From positions 34,058,109 through 34,122,108 of the forward strand of contig CAIIXF020000002.1 in the NCBI GenBank assembly GCA_903813345.2: DNA of 64,000 bases. The letters are read 5' to 3'. This document shows, one piece after another, positions 27,001 to 34,811 of this stretch. The notes under the pieces are model-generated. The model was not told the DNA's origin and ran no database searches. It saw only the letters and a list, made by a program, of their open reading frames with translations. How positions within the stretch are numbered: the first letter of the stretch is position 1; each line of letters opens with the position of its first letter. The DNA comes from Owenia fusiformis. Its lineage: Eukaryota; Annelida; Polychaeta; Sabellida; Oweniidae. The translations under genes and the position numbers were made by a program.

Positions 27001-29874
27001 AGGCAGTATCTGTGTGATTTTATAAAAATTCGGAATGTTTCTCAGATATGAGCCCCCTCTAAATTTTGGGTGCGGAGCTCCATAAACGTAGCTCCGCACC
27101 CAATATTTAGAGGGGGCTCATATCTGAAGAACATTTCCGAATTTTTATAAAATCACACTGATACTGCCTGGCTTCCAAGATGCAAAAATAATTTGCATGG
27201 GTAGTGTATCTTGAACACCATTTTTTATGAATGCTGGGGACGCAGTATTAAAAGGATAGTCTCAAAATATATAGGTCTGGGAAATGTTTAAGGCATACTG
27301 CGTCGCTATTAAATGAATTGCACTACTATTTTCACAATTTTATTGATATTTGGTGTCAAATACACATATCTTGGTATATTTGAAGTCCCAAAACGGCTTA
27401 GTTTCAGAAATATCCCAATTTTAAATTCAAAAATGACCGTTAGCTCCGCACCCTCCGCTCATTTGCGCCGCACCCAATATTTCCCACAGGCTCTGTCTGC
27501 ATAGGGTGTAACTGCAAACGGGTTTATACTGATTAAGAAAGTATTAAAGACTGCTTATGAACGAGTTAGCAAAAATATAGCTATCACTCCAAACAAGTTG
27601 CAACTGCGTTCTTCAAAACTGATTTTAAACTGTGTGCGAACGGAATGAACGTAACTGCAACTTTCTAAAGTCTATTTACGAACTTCATGAACGTTCTCAG
27701 ACGGGAAGGTGATTTTAGAATTTTTAATCTATTCAAAATTCGATGACGACCATACCGTTCTGTAATCAGGTCATGTTGACCTTCTAGACTAAGGGACGCG
27801 TTCTACGACGTTGCACTCCGACGTGGTGCGACCTGAACGAACTGCGAACGAGATGGACGTATTGAAGACTGTTTAAGAACGAAGAAGCTAATTATTTCAG
27901 ACATATTTCCCGACCACAGCCAGATTGAGCCCGTTTGACGACGTTTTCGTAGGACTGGCAAGAACGGGTAAGAACTAGTTTGGTGTGATAGGGGGTTAGA
28001 CACATTTTCCGACCACAGCCAAATCGAGCCCGTTTTATGACGTTTTCGTAGGACTGGCAAGAACGGGTTAGAACTAGTTTGGTGTGATAGGGGGTAAACA
28101 TGATTCATTATACGTTCCTAATGAAATTCAATACTACATTATATTGGCGTTTTTGCATCAGAACATTTGTGTTTTTGCATCATTGATAAAAAAGTGGCGT
28201 TTTGCATCAAAAGTGAGAAACTAAAACCGTGAATTCCTCGGTTCTTGATGATGCTAGATGAATATAGAACGTTTTTTTAAATCATAGATAATTATGTGAC
28301 TGCTCGTGTACAATTTTTGAGAAACTCGTCCAAGAAATGGGTTTAAACTGGGAAAACAAAATATCTTTCGAAAATCTATCACTGGAAGGCTGGCTATTTT
28401 GTTGTTTTTGCATCACGGTATCCCCAAGTGGTTTATGTGATGGGTCGTATATATTTGGGTTCTACTTTGGGTTACTTACTGACAAAAATATTTCTAAAAC
28501 TCTGCCTTTGATCAAATTGAAACTTGTAAACTTAACAATGAAATAATGTTTGATAGCCTTACCTTCATATACATCACCACATGGACAGTCGACGCCAGAA
28601 GTAGTTGCCGTGCAAACTGGATCAGCATCAATCGAACACTCGAGGGGACCCTGATTGGTTGTCGCAATGGGTTGCGGTGTTGTCCGCCTTGGTGTTGTCC
28701 GCCGTGGTGTTGTTCGCCTTGGTGTTGTTCGCCGTGGTGTTGTTCGCCTTGGTGTTGTTCGCCGTAGTGTTGTTCGCCTTGTCGTCGTTGGTATAGGTGT
28801 TGTGCGTCTTGGTGTAGTAGGTCTGGGCGTTGTTCGTCTTGATGTAGGTCTAGGTGTCGTTTGTGTTTGAGTTGTTCGACGAGTGGTTGGTTGTACAGTA
28901 GTGGTATCTATTGATGCGTTATCACATTCATAACCGTCTTTAAAATCACTTGCTTTCTTCAAAAGTGACTTAAACATCGATTCTATTTTGGAAAGTACCT
29001 TAGACACTTTTAGCAGCTGTTTACTGAAGGGTTTGAAAATCTTGTTCAAAGAGGTCAATGTCGTCTTTTCCGAACCATCATCAAGCTTTTTAAGTGAACT
29101 GGCTATATCTTTACCCCATCTTTTACCAAGAGAAGACAGAGTATTAATATCCGATCGTTTTTGTTCCCACGTCAGTGAATCAAACGAGACCAAATAGGCA
29201 TCGGCCTGTCTCATTAGATTGTCTCCTAATATACTGATGTAATTATTTGCGTCCAGTTCCCTGTACTTTGATTTGACGCGGGGAGAGCCTGAACTCATGA
29301 CCGCAATTCCCTTTTGGATAAGTTTGACCTGTTTTGGCATTGGCTTAAGACTTTTAAGAATCGCTCTTAGTGACTTCTTTTCTGCAGAGGTCAACGTGTC
29401 GTCAGTTTTACTTTCTCCGAGTATGACTTTGTAAATATCATTTAAGTTCTTCATTAAGTCAGGCATTGCTTTAGTCTTGTAAGTGTTCGTTAAGTAAATG
29501 GTATCTTGAATTCCATGGCATATGGCCACTGATTGACCTTCCACATTCTTGTAGACGAGCGCCACCACGACGAGGCGCAAAATTAATAAATCTAAAATGT
29601 GAAAGACCATCTTTCATTATCTTAAATGAAAGTCACTGAACACTATATATAAATCGTGTATTATTCTTAGATTACATACGTGGCATGCTGTTTGATCGAA
29701 TGATCGAGTACCATGTTTTCTTTATGTTTTCTTCGTTTATAAAGCTTCGTATATAAAACTATCAAATATACAGCTCGTATTATATGTTGTATAAAGAGTA
29801 AAAAGTCCATGATGTGTGATACAACGTTTTAGTAATTTTAAATTATGATCGAGTCAACATATCTACTTACCCAT
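1..29874 (-). CDS. Gene B: paralogue of gene A, 5' half only, runs off the left edge
   Basis: Visible exons are 29874-29871, 29591-28563, 20555-20269, 1838-1483 and 1054-786, giving 1945 nt (about 648 residues) in one open frame. They match gene A exons 1-5 with identical phases; exon 5 has the same length (269 nt). The order is signal peptide, helical domain, a Thr-rich linker longer than that of gene A, VWD1 with the GMCGNFNGDPDDDF calcium-loop motif, then C8 with eight cysteines. The next exon (EGF-like in gene A) is not visible: a transposon fragment at about 235-488 sits where it would be expected. No stop or frameshift is seen in the visible part, so the gene may be functional, but two introns are 8.0 and 18.4 kb and its 3' half is outside the window. 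Confidence 0.82.
235..488 (-). mobile_element. Fragment of Tc1/mariner-like G-family element
   Basis: The end TTGCGTTTTTGGGACGCACT and the inner sequence match the copies at 4739 and 8563 in reverse orientation. Gene A and gene B introns align up to about 487, where this fragment begins. Confidence 0.55.
786..1054 (-). CDS. Gene B exon 5: C8 domain 1
   Basis: 269 nt, phase 2 to phase 1, acceptor TTTCAG and donor GTAAGT. Eight cysteines occur in NDCYCPG, ARKACNLYDVCFG, RSCVMD, SKCEA, MACG and QHCHID. It is the last gene B exon visible. Confidence 0.92.
1483..1838 (-). CDS. Gene B exon 4: VWD1, C-terminal half
   Basis: 356 nt, phase 0 to phase 2, acceptor TTAAAG and donor GTAAGT. It contains GRGTGRVHLK and GMCGNFNGDPDDDF. 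The acceptor is weak (short pyrimidine tract) compared with TTTCAG in gene A and abuts repeat-rich DNA. Confidence 0.86.
1996..3047 (+). mobile_element. Mariner-like element with 190-bp inverted repeats
   Basis: Both ends carry GGGTTGATCCAAA or its complement next to a TA target site (1994-1995 and 3048-3049). The inverted repeats run about 190 bp (1996-2188 and 2855-3047), much longer than the usual 20-30 bp of mariners. The 1052-bp length leaves room only for part of a transposase. Confidence 0.88.
2404..2739 (+). pseudogene. Mariner transposase, C-terminal remnant
   Basis: The plus strand encodes HQDNAQTC, HPQYSSDMAPCDFHMFPEAK and a closing CVAHGGDFFEG, matching the last two catalytic Asp blocks and the C-terminus of mariner transposases. 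The two Asp are separated by 30 residues, not 34, and the N-terminal two thirds are missing. It is not expected to be active. Confidence 0.85.
3050..3440. repeat. O-family dispersed repeat
   Basis: It matches 18320-18570 in reverse complement, including GCACTGCATGGCAAAATAT and the CACCAACGTGCAA end. A short related piece lies at 37500-37530 (TTTGCACGCTGGTGACG). No coding content. Confidence 0.6.
3541..4135. mobile_element. Foldback element, 595 bp
   Basis: 3541-3745 is repeated inverted at 3940-4135, nearly perfect over 190 bp. The loop also contains a weaker inverted repeat around AAAACGCCCC. Short open frames in both arms are mirror images and not genes. Confidence 0.85.
4136..4738. other. 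Intron DNA without recognised feature
   Basis: AT-rich sequence inside gene B intron 4. I see no exon, RNA or repeat here. Confidence 0.5.
4739..4972 (+). mobile_element. G-family Tc1/mariner-like fragment
   Basis: It starts TACAGGGTGTATCAAAAAAA next to CGCAAC, the terminal motif shared with 8563 and 488, and is truncated at the H1 fragment. Confidence 0.6.
4973..5309 (-). mobile_element. H-family element, truncated (H1)
   Basis: It ends in AGAACTAGTTTGGTGTGATA followed by GTAGGGTTA, the H-family terminus, and contains GAATTTTGAATCGATTC found in the other copies. Confidence 0.7.
5397..6345. repeat. Tandem array, unit about 350 bp, 2.7 copies
   Basis: GTTGGAGCCAGTTTTG starts units at 5397, 5751 and 6098 (periods 354 and 347). 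Each unit ends in CTGGCTCCA, so each junction forms a small palindrome. The last unit is cut short at about 6345. Confidence 0.88.
6360..6545. repeat. Cluster of palindromic GAAGCCGGCTTC motifs
   Basis: Eight or so copies of AAGCCGGCTT or half-sites occur in 185 bp, joined to the end of the 350-bp array. They could form stacked hairpins; function unknown. Confidence 0.7.
6546..6885. other. Intron DNA without recognised feature
   Basis: Nothing recognised on either strand. Confidence 0.4.
7125..7545. repeat. Palindrome cluster GTAAGTCACGTGACTTACC
   Basis: The 19-base palindrome or a near copy occurs at 7181 and 7514, and half-sites at 7129 and 7456, mostly followed by CGCACAT or CCACA. It may be the remnant of a non-autonomous element. 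Confidence 0.6.
7848..8433. mobile_element. Non-autonomous element with about 70-bp inverted repeats (K)
   Basis: The left end (7848-7925) and right end (8370-8433) share GTCGAGAGCTAC and TTAGATTTTGAAAGTATAGC in inverted orientation. No transposase is seen. Confidence 0.72.
8563..9020 (+). mobile_element. G-family Tc1/mariner-like fragment with internal duplication
   Basis: It starts ATACAGTGCGTATCAAAAAA followed by CGCAAC. An internal segment around CACCATAAAGCC is repeated after roughly 180-200 bp. No transposase motif is seen. Confidence 0.6.
9321..9565 (+). mobile_element. H-family element, right end only (H2a)
   Basis: It carries CTGTAATCAGGTCATGATG and ends with AACTAGTTTGGTGTGATAGG, directly abutting a complete copy. 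Confidence 0.72.
9563..10150 (+). mobile_element. H-family element, short complete copy (H2b)
   Basis: It begins AACCCTACTATCACACCAAA and ends in the complementary TTGTGATAGGGGGGTTA. At about 588 bp it is an internal deletion of the 815-bp form at 19411. No transposase. Confidence 0.82.
11800..13255 (-). pseudogene. Broken transposon-borne ORF of a widespread uncharacterised animal family
   Basis: Reading 13249 to 11800 on the minus strand gives, in several frames, FTVSKLRRSFSAIAIGQAHE, KSDGGAVGLFDNQTALPKWM, RLDIVWDQYL, LFHALTG, GKSKTTAWKQWNAYPE, ARQEMFMKK, ENIPPTLEAVYVWGQS and WGWESINTKTGKMIWVPMWK. This order is typical of a repetitive-element protein seen many times in cnidarian, mollusc and fish genomes. 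I do not know its biochemical function. Frameshifts and gaps near 12480-12860 and 12260 break it. Confidence 0.75.
13682..14237. repeat. Imperfect 556-bp palindrome
   Basis: The two halves mirror each other around about 13960, for example GTTATTGGGAATTTACACC against GGTGTAAATTTCTGATAAC. It sits inside element M. Confidence 0.78.
14766..16424. other. Interior of element L, no gene seen
   Basis: There are two low-complexity tracts: CAATTCAATT repeats at 15236-15290, and (AATAC)n at 16151-16180 after CACCTTAATTGGTGGTAAAC. The latter resembles a LINE 3' tail, but no reverse transcriptase is visible. Confidence 0.45.
16894..17722. mobile_element. F-family element, 830 bp, with inverted ends
   Basis: The ends ACGTGCAGTATGGCAA and TTGCCATACTGCACGT, plus about 70 bp each, are inverted repeats. 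Parts recur at 57195 and at position 1. No transposase. Confidence 0.8.
17252..17489. repeat. 119-bp tandem duplication inside the F element
   Basis: CCATTGTTTTCAGCATAAC starts both units (17252 and 17371). The copies are nearly identical, so the duplication is recent. Confidence 0.88.
17735..18265. repeat. Cluster of ATATGGCATATTC-type short repeats
   Basis: More than ten copies of TATGGCATAT or its variants, alternating with CCGC or CACCTGCGG, lie in both orientations in two blocks (17745-17800 and 18040-18265). Confidence 0.7.
18320..18570. repeat. O-family repeat with poly-C tracts
   Basis: Reverse-complement copy of 3050-3440, with C-runs of about a dozen at 18337 and 18532. Confidence 0.6.
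18590..19300. repeat. Degenerate repeats around AAAATGGCCGCCATTTT
   Basis: Several diverged units share TTTTCAAAATGG, GGCCGCCATTTT and TTGTTCATATTTGATATGTG. The spacing is irregular, near 130 bp. Confidence 0.6.
19411..20226 (+). mobile_element. H-family element, full 815-bp form (H3)
   Basis: The ends are AACCCTACTATCACACCAAA and TTTGGTGTGATAGGGGGGTT. It is rich in GAACG/CGTTC hexamers and has no transposase. It ends 43 bp from gene B exon 3. Confidence 0.85.
20269..20555 (-). CDS. Gene B exon 3: VWD1, N-terminal half
   Basis: 287 nt, acceptor TTCTAG and donor GTATCA, phase 1 to phase 0. The translation starts WAECRIWGAAHYITFDGHSY and goes on through DVQTGCWQTL to WPDDVSFINMVELTLGQ, with no stop. 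It lies alone between two huge introns and lacks an internal long open frame with ATG, so it is easy to miss. The middle is strongly diverged from gene A. Confidence 0.9.
20556..21020. other. Intron DNA without recognised feature
   Basis: Unmarked AT-rich sequence upstream of gene B exon 3. Confidence 0.4.
21026..21311. mobile_element. Possible hAT-like non-autonomous element with G/C runs
   Basis: The left end CAGGGGCGGATCTGGG resembles the CAGGGGCGGATC terminus common in animal hAT elements. The right end is C-rich (CCTCCCCCCCCCCTCCC). A clear 8-bp target duplication is not visible. Confidence 0.4.
21312..22229. other. Intron DNA without recognised feature
   Basis: No exon or repeat recognised. 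Confidence 0.4.
22230..22506. repeat. 277-bp direct repeat, copy 1
   Basis: Nearly identical to 23090-23366. A part (22384-22460) also recurs inverted at 22795-22877 around GGCTATTCCGG. Confidence 0.9.
23090..23366. repeat. 277-bp direct repeat, copy 2
   Basis: Same length and almost the same sequence as copy 1, and it abuts the large palindrome that follows. It does not start TG or end CA, so it is not a typical LTR. Confidence 0.9.
23358..25712. mobile_element. Foldback element Q, 2.35-kb palindrome with internal subrepeats
   Basis: The left half (23358-24530) is mirrored by 24545-25712. Each half holds diverged units of about 370 bp, marked by TCTTCAAAAGACCCCCTGCA at 23550 and 23920. All open frames in it are mirror images of repeats. 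Confidence 0.85.
26236..26484. mobile_element. Nested MITE I, 249 bp
   Basis: Inverted ends AAAGGCCCCCTCACATATG and CATATGTGAGGGGGCCTTT enclose inner repeats including CGCAGTCTTGCGAA. The H sequence on either side is continuous. Confidence 0.85.
26662..27508. mobile_element. Nested palindromic element J, 847 bp
   Basis: Arms of about 420 bp are inverted copies meeting near 27085. The ends are CACCCTATGCAGACAGAGCC and its complement. Comparison with H3 shows a probable 5-bp target duplication (TAATT/TAACT). Confidence 0.9.
28099..28562. other. Intron DNA next to gene B exon 2
   Basis: Nothing recognised. Confidence 0.4.
28563..29591 (-). CDS. Gene B exon 2: signal peptide core, helical domain, Thr-rich linker
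   Basis: 1029 nt, phase 1 to phase 1, acceptor TTTTAG and donor GTAAGG. The helical domain is almost the same as that of gene A. The linker is 17 codons longer overall and holds a run of RRTTP repeats coded by a 15-bp minisatellite at about 28675-28800. The Cys cluster reads DPVC and DCPCGDVYE, unlike gene A. Confidence 0.88.
28675..28800 (-). repeat. Coding 15-bp minisatellite (RRTTP)
   Basis: The plus strand repeats CGCCTTGGTGTTGTC-like units, which read RRTTP on the minus strand. In gene A the matching region (58860-58990) is shorter and less regular. Confidence 0.85.
29871..29874 (-). CDS. Gene B exon 1: four-base start exon (ATG G)
   Basis: AAGTATGG is followed by donor GTAAGT, as in gene A. 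It joins 29591 across a 279-bp intron to give MDLLILRLVVVALVY. In gene B an in-frame ATG at 29610 also exists, but it lies upstream of the acceptor and is CTA in gene A. Confidence 0.75.
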
Positions 29875-29914
29875 ACTTTCAGTTAAGGATGAATTACTTC
29901 AGGAAAGTCTACAG

Positions 29915-29921
29915 TTATATA
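29915..29921 (-). promoter_or_regulatory. Gene B TATA box
   Basis: TATATAA on the minus strand, 41 bp before the ATG, inside the same conserved context as in gene A. Similarity between the two promoters continues to about 30450 (gene B) and 60520 (gene A). Confidence 0.6.
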
Positions 29922-30454
29922 CAAAAACATGCTATGGAAAGTCCATGACATTAAATCTTGGACAGATAGGAAACAATTCGATTTCAAAATAATAATAAAC
30001 CACCTGTTTAACGCAATGAGTGTCCCTTTCTCATGATAACAATGAGAAATACAGGAAAAACAATGACTCTTCATTAATTAGATTTTGTAAAACGTGACTG
30101 ACCTTTACAGGAATACTCGGTTGACATTTCCGACTGCTAAAACAAAGCAAGACTTTGGTAGAACGGACAACAATAAAATGAACTACAGGCAAAATAGAAC
30201 AAACATGTTTCAAAAGGCGCCATTGTCCGAATACACTGCGATATAAATTAATTGTGTGAACGTCGTCCATTGATAGTGTGGCATTTTTATTGCGCTTGTA
30301 CTTCGTATTTTTATTCACTATACTGAAGGCTGTATTTATGTTTATCACGATATTAAAACATGATTACTGTGTAATTTCTGAATCATCGTACTTTTCAATG
30401 TATTTAATAATATACTATCCTTCTTCAATTGTCTATTGTGTATTTCGCTTATAT

Positions 30455-30592
30455 GCCTCGGTCACATTTACCCAGATTTTCTCAACGACGCCCGACCGAT
30501 TGAGTATTTTGTTCAAAGTTACATTCAATTTTGAACAAAATACTCAATCAGCCTGGCTCCAGCCTATGAATCGGGGCAAATGTGACCCAGGC
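30455..30592. repeat. Short inverted repeat
   Basis: GATTGAGTATTTTGTTCAAA (30498-30517) pairs with 30530-30550, and GGTCACATTTACCCAG pairs with CAAATGTGACCCA outside it. It marks the end of similarity between the two gene promoters. Confidence 0.6.
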
Positions 30593-30599
30593 ATCCTTT

Positions 30600-30850
30600 C
30601 AAAGGAGGGGGTTGGTAGTGTTACGACCCTGGATACCGGATTGCTACTACAGCACAGCTGTGTTGGCTTAAGTCTTGATAGCTCAGTCGGTAGAGCATCA
30701 GACTCTGGAGCCGAAGGGCCTGGGTTCGTTTCTCGTACGGGCATTGAATTTAGCACACCCCTTCCAGGTACAATACGTATCTGGCGTGTTACCCTATCGT
30801 TAGTTAGTCTTTCCCCTGGGGGCGCCCTCGCGTCATTACAAAATTATTAA
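30600..30850 (+). mobile_element. tRNA-derived SINE
   Basis: 30671-30745 resembles a tRNA: A box TAGCTCAGTCGG, then GTAGAGCATCAGACTCTG, and a B-box-like GGGTTCGTTTC. The anticodon stem does not pair well and unrelated sequence follows, so it is a SINE rather than a tRNA gene. The head looks closest to tRNA-Lys. Confidence 0.68.
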
Positions 30851-31588
30851 TGATGATGTGTCCCGGCAACCTTTAGGTACAGTATTGCTGCAACTTATGA
30901 GTGATGTTTTGTAACTACATTTAATGCAATCATACAAAGTGCTACCAGCGTTTGCATGTCCCATTCCAAGAAATCTCCCACGACAGGAAAGCTGATCATT
31001 TTTCCATACAGGTGTTTTAATCAAAAAATTCACAAATTATCTACTACCAATTGTCATGCAATGCTCTTAACTAATCATTTTGCTGCCTTGATAAATTCTT
31101 GAGACTTTGAACCCCGTGGTTCGAGAGCAAGGAACGTAATTCGCGATATCAGAACTGATGTTCGCGTTGTTGGAAGTCTTGGAGGCCTGGTATTGATTCA
31201 TTAAATAATGCGGATGGTGTATTTGTACTAGTACCATATAACACTACTTCTACTTGGCACTGTTTTCACTGCATGCATATTGATCGCCTTACTATTACAA
31301 GTGCGTGATCAAAGAGTGGACAAGATCCGCAAAATTCAAATATGTATTTAAGGTCTCATGGAAGTTTACAGGAAATGACAAAACAAAAAATGACAAAGCC
31401 ATGCTGGATTTTGAAAATTTTTTGAACCAAGATAACAGAGTTCTGTTTGGACCTCCAGTCAGTTTAACTAGTTCCAAATATCATTTACATGACCAGGAAC
31501 ACAATTGAAATGGTCAGAATGACCATAAACATGATAAAATAACCTTTTTAGCCCTGTTAACTTCCATGAGACTTCCATGAGACCTTAA

Positions 31589-31747
31589 GGAATAAATAAT
31601 GATAGGCCATTCAATATGGTGAAATTCGGCACGAGTTGGACAGAATGTTGTACAAAGCACGAACCGAAGGTGAGTGAATTTGTACTAACATTCTGTCCAA
31701 CGAGTGCTGAATTTCACCATATTGAATGGCCTATCATTATTTATTCC
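31589..31747. mobile_element. Hairpin MITE R, copy 1
   Basis: GGAATAAATAATGATAGGCC at the left pairs with its complement at the right; the stem is about 65 bp. A diverged copy lies at 39730-39878. Confidence 0.82.
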
Positions 31748-33166
31748 GATTCAAACATAAAAAATAGTAAAAGCCGTGTCTGTGGAACGGGCATGAAGGA
31801 AGAATAAGCCTACGCATGCTGTCAAGATTCTGAAGTCGGCCGGAAAAATTTTAGAATTTGTTTGGGCTGTTCTATTTTACTCCCCGTTTTAGGTTTTATA
31901 CGGTGTATGCAAACATGGGGTGTCAGTCATAGTTAAATAGTTACAGTAGTTACGGAGGGAGTAAAAAAGAACAACTATCCCCGGACAGAGCCCCAGATGT
32001 GCAGCTGAGATGTGACGTCACTCAAAACAATGCAAATTGCAGATTGAATAGAGCATGGTCGTGCATCTATGGAGAATTAGAGAACGTTCTATATTGGCTA
32101 TGCTGCATTCTGATTGGTGGAGAAATTCGAATAGAGCACGGTCATGTTTGAATTGTGTTTATATTACAGGCTACTGGTGATTCAATGAGGCTTTGTAAGC
32201 ACAAGCACACCCATATGCTTAAAGAAATATATATCAGTTTGGCCATTTTTTGTGTGATTGATTTTACGATGTAAAGATATAAATGCGATATTATATGTGA
32301 TATTTTATTTGAAAAGCCTTTAAATATCAAAAACAATAGAACAATTTTACTCTCTTTAATTTTTTATACTTGGGTAGGGTCTTGGGCTTCCATTTGACCA
32401 TGATGAAATTCACGTTTCCTTTTGAATAACATGGAAAAATATTTTAACACAGAAATGAATGGATCAGCCTTTAACGTGAGTTTCAGCAGACCATACACCC
32501 ATAACTATATGGTCCTCAAGAGAAGAAAATGGGGTTTCTCGCAATATGTATGTCAAAAATAAACACGTACATCACCGTTCACTGATTCAGTCAATTAAAT
32601 GGTCACTGTGTGTGCGTACATTTTGTTTTTCTGTCTAGGTTTGAATACAATACCATTACATGATATGTACACTGTACAGTAGAACCTGCTAAGTGAAACA
32701 CGCCTTAAGGCGTAACACCAGTGGAACAGTTTTTAAAGTCCCGTTTCAGTCCATTTATTTTACCCTCTGATTCAAAGGTATGAAAACGTTACACCTTGGC
32801 ATCCAAGATGATTGTCTAATTGTAATGCAAAAATGCATGTCACTGTATCGCCCATCATCATGATTGTGCTTGTTTTGGACACGGGGTCTCATAATAAACT
32901 TATAAAATATAAAATCTGAATTGTACATTATCTATTTCATTGGGGAATTAAATCATTCTTTTTCAGCAAGGTATCAATAAGTTATATAAAAATGTAATGA
33001 CGTAATAACCTTCAGTAAATGCCAGTAGTCAATTCCCAGTTTCTCCACGAGGTGGCTAACTTGGGTCATATATGAATGACAGGTATAACGGAAAGCTCCT
33101 CTAAAGGTCAATATTCAGTAGATTTATTGATCAATTTTCAACTAAGGTCTATAGGTGATTAGAATT

Positions 33167-33541
33167 TTAGAATTGTGTGTAATCGAATGCAAAATAAACC
33201 CCCAGTGGGCGTTTTTGGAGAAACTCTACAAAGTGTGAAATAAATACCATGCTTATCTCTAATGACAGAGTTATGTGGATGGGACTGAGGGAATGTTCCA
33301 GTTTGAGCTTTTCCCATAGGGATATGATCTCATATTCACTGGTGGACACTAATGGAGAATGAGAGTCTATTGTAATTTCAGAATCATCTATTGTCATTTC
33401 ATTACTAATTTGATATTTTCGTTCTATTGCAATTTCATTGGTAATTTTATTTGATTTTGTAGCAGTTGAATCAGAGATATTGGGTGATTTCATTCGATTA
33501 TTGTCAGTCTCTGAAATTGTCATAAATTCATCACTTTCCAC
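33167..33541 (-). CDS. Unrecognised 124-aa open frame inside element S
   Basis: The frame is rich in Ser, Thr, Ile and Glu (for example TNEIAIERKYQISNEMTIDD). It matches nothing I know and could be a fragment of an element gene or chance. Confidence 0.2.
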   Translation of the reverse strand: MESDEFMTISETDNNRMKSPNISDSTATKSNKITNEIAIERKYQISNEMTIDDSEITIDSHSPLVSTSEYEIISLWEKLKLEHSLSPIHITLSLEISMVFISHFVEFLQKRPLGVYFAFDYTQF

Positions 33542-34356
33542 AATTATGTGTTTATTTGTTGGTTTCGATCACTTCATTTGGTATTATCCCAGAGAAATTT
33601 CTTGTTATCATTCTAAATTTCCCTCTATTTTTAGTTATCTTTCTCCTCTTCATCTATTCTTCTTCATGATGCTCTACAAGGTGGTTTATAATGTTTTGAA
33701 ATTTAGGAGTTCGTAATGAAGGACAGTAAAAACATGTAAACCACTCTGAAATGCAAAGAACATATCATTAGAAGCCACATGGTAGACTCACACACTTGGC
33801 GGATCATAAATTGTTTTCATAACATCCTTCTTACTCGATACTGAAGGGGAGCTGGTTTTGTGGTTTTGGTAATCTAAAAACAGAAAATTTTGTGAAATAT
33901 ACATTTTCGTTCGGCGGGTTGATTTTGCTTCATTTATCAACTCAGTTCAGGTATTTCGGTTGAGTCAATCACTGAATCCTGTTACGAAATGAATCTTGTG
34001 TCTCTTATACAGCATATAGAATACCATCTGTAGGTAAAATGACATTAAGGTGGTAAATAGAAGAGAAACAAACATACCTTTCCTCCGACATTTTGCGGAT
34101 TTTATCGAGTTTTTGATCACGCACTTGTAATAGTAGGCGATCACTGTACATACAGTGGTTTTATCAGGACTCAAAATTAACTGTACTTGGCCTAATTAGA
34201 CGTTTTGTTGTACTTAACTCCAAGCATATTCTAAAACCAGGCAATCTTTATGTGTATTCAAAACAAAGATTTTCAAAAAGTTTGTCTATTAACAACATGT
34301 TGCATTTGATATTTTCCTAAATCAAAATAGATTCCTTTAATGACTTTGTTTAGTTT

Positions 34357-34530
34357 TGCATAGAATCTAGAATTTATTCTGCATCTCAATAAATGCCAAT
34401 TGAAATCTTAAGACTATATTTGCTTAAATATAGTAAAATTATCCGTTCTAGTAAATACGTGAAGGTTTGTTCTTAATTTTTCGCTTGTCATTTATTTAGA
34501 TGCAGAATAAATTCTAGATTTTATCTATCC
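34357..34530. repeat. Inverted repeat
   Basis: TCTAGAATTTATTCTGCATC and its complement enclose about 110 bp. A second hairpin follows at 34572-34675, built on AGGTCTCCCAATATTG and AATATTGAGAGGTCT. Confidence 0.6.
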
Positions 34531-34811
34531 GAACCTCATTGAAACAAAACGACATAAACAAAACGTGTTTAGGTCTCCCAATATTGTAATTGTACAAAGG
34601 AACGTTTGGTTGGTTTTAAAAAAGTATCTTGTTAATGAAAAAAAGCTAGACGTATAATATTGAGAGGTCTACGGAAATGTTGTATGTGCCACTTTGTTTC
34701 AACAAGGTTCGGAAAGACATTTTATTTCATTCTCAAGAATTGGTAGAAAGGAACAAAAAACAATTGCACTAAAAACAAAAAATGTTAACAAAAACAGTTA
34801 TATAAAATAGA

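Larger units (their letters stand above)
26087..28098 (+). mobile_element. H-family element with two nested insertions (H4)
   Basis: It begins TAACCCTTCTATCACACC and ends GGTGTGATAGGGGG. The right end is duplicated (27999-28098). Elements I and J are inserted inside. Confidence 0.82.
31281..34143. mobile_element. TIR element S, 2.86 kb, superfamily unknown
   Basis: 33-bp ends at 31281-31313 and 34111-34143 are inverted copies with one indel, sharing TACTATTACAAGTGCGTGAT. It carries a nested MITE at 31589. No transposase motif is recognised. Confidence 0.72.

Noticed and set aside
26666-27504. Two matching 63-aa proteins on opposite strands
   Set aside because: They are mirror images from the two arms of palindromic element J, not genes.
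28546-28870. Plus-strand Cys/Val-rich open frames
   Set aside because: They are the reverse reading of the RRTTP minisatellite in gene B exon 2.
29592-29610. Gene B start at the ATG at 29610
   Set aside because: It lies upstream of the conserved TTTTAG acceptor and the matching codon in gene A is CTA; the ATGG exon fits both genes.
30671-30745. Functional tRNA gene
   Set aside because: A- and B-box motifs are present, but the anticodon stem pairs poorly and an unrelated tail follows, so a tRNA-derived SINE is more likely.
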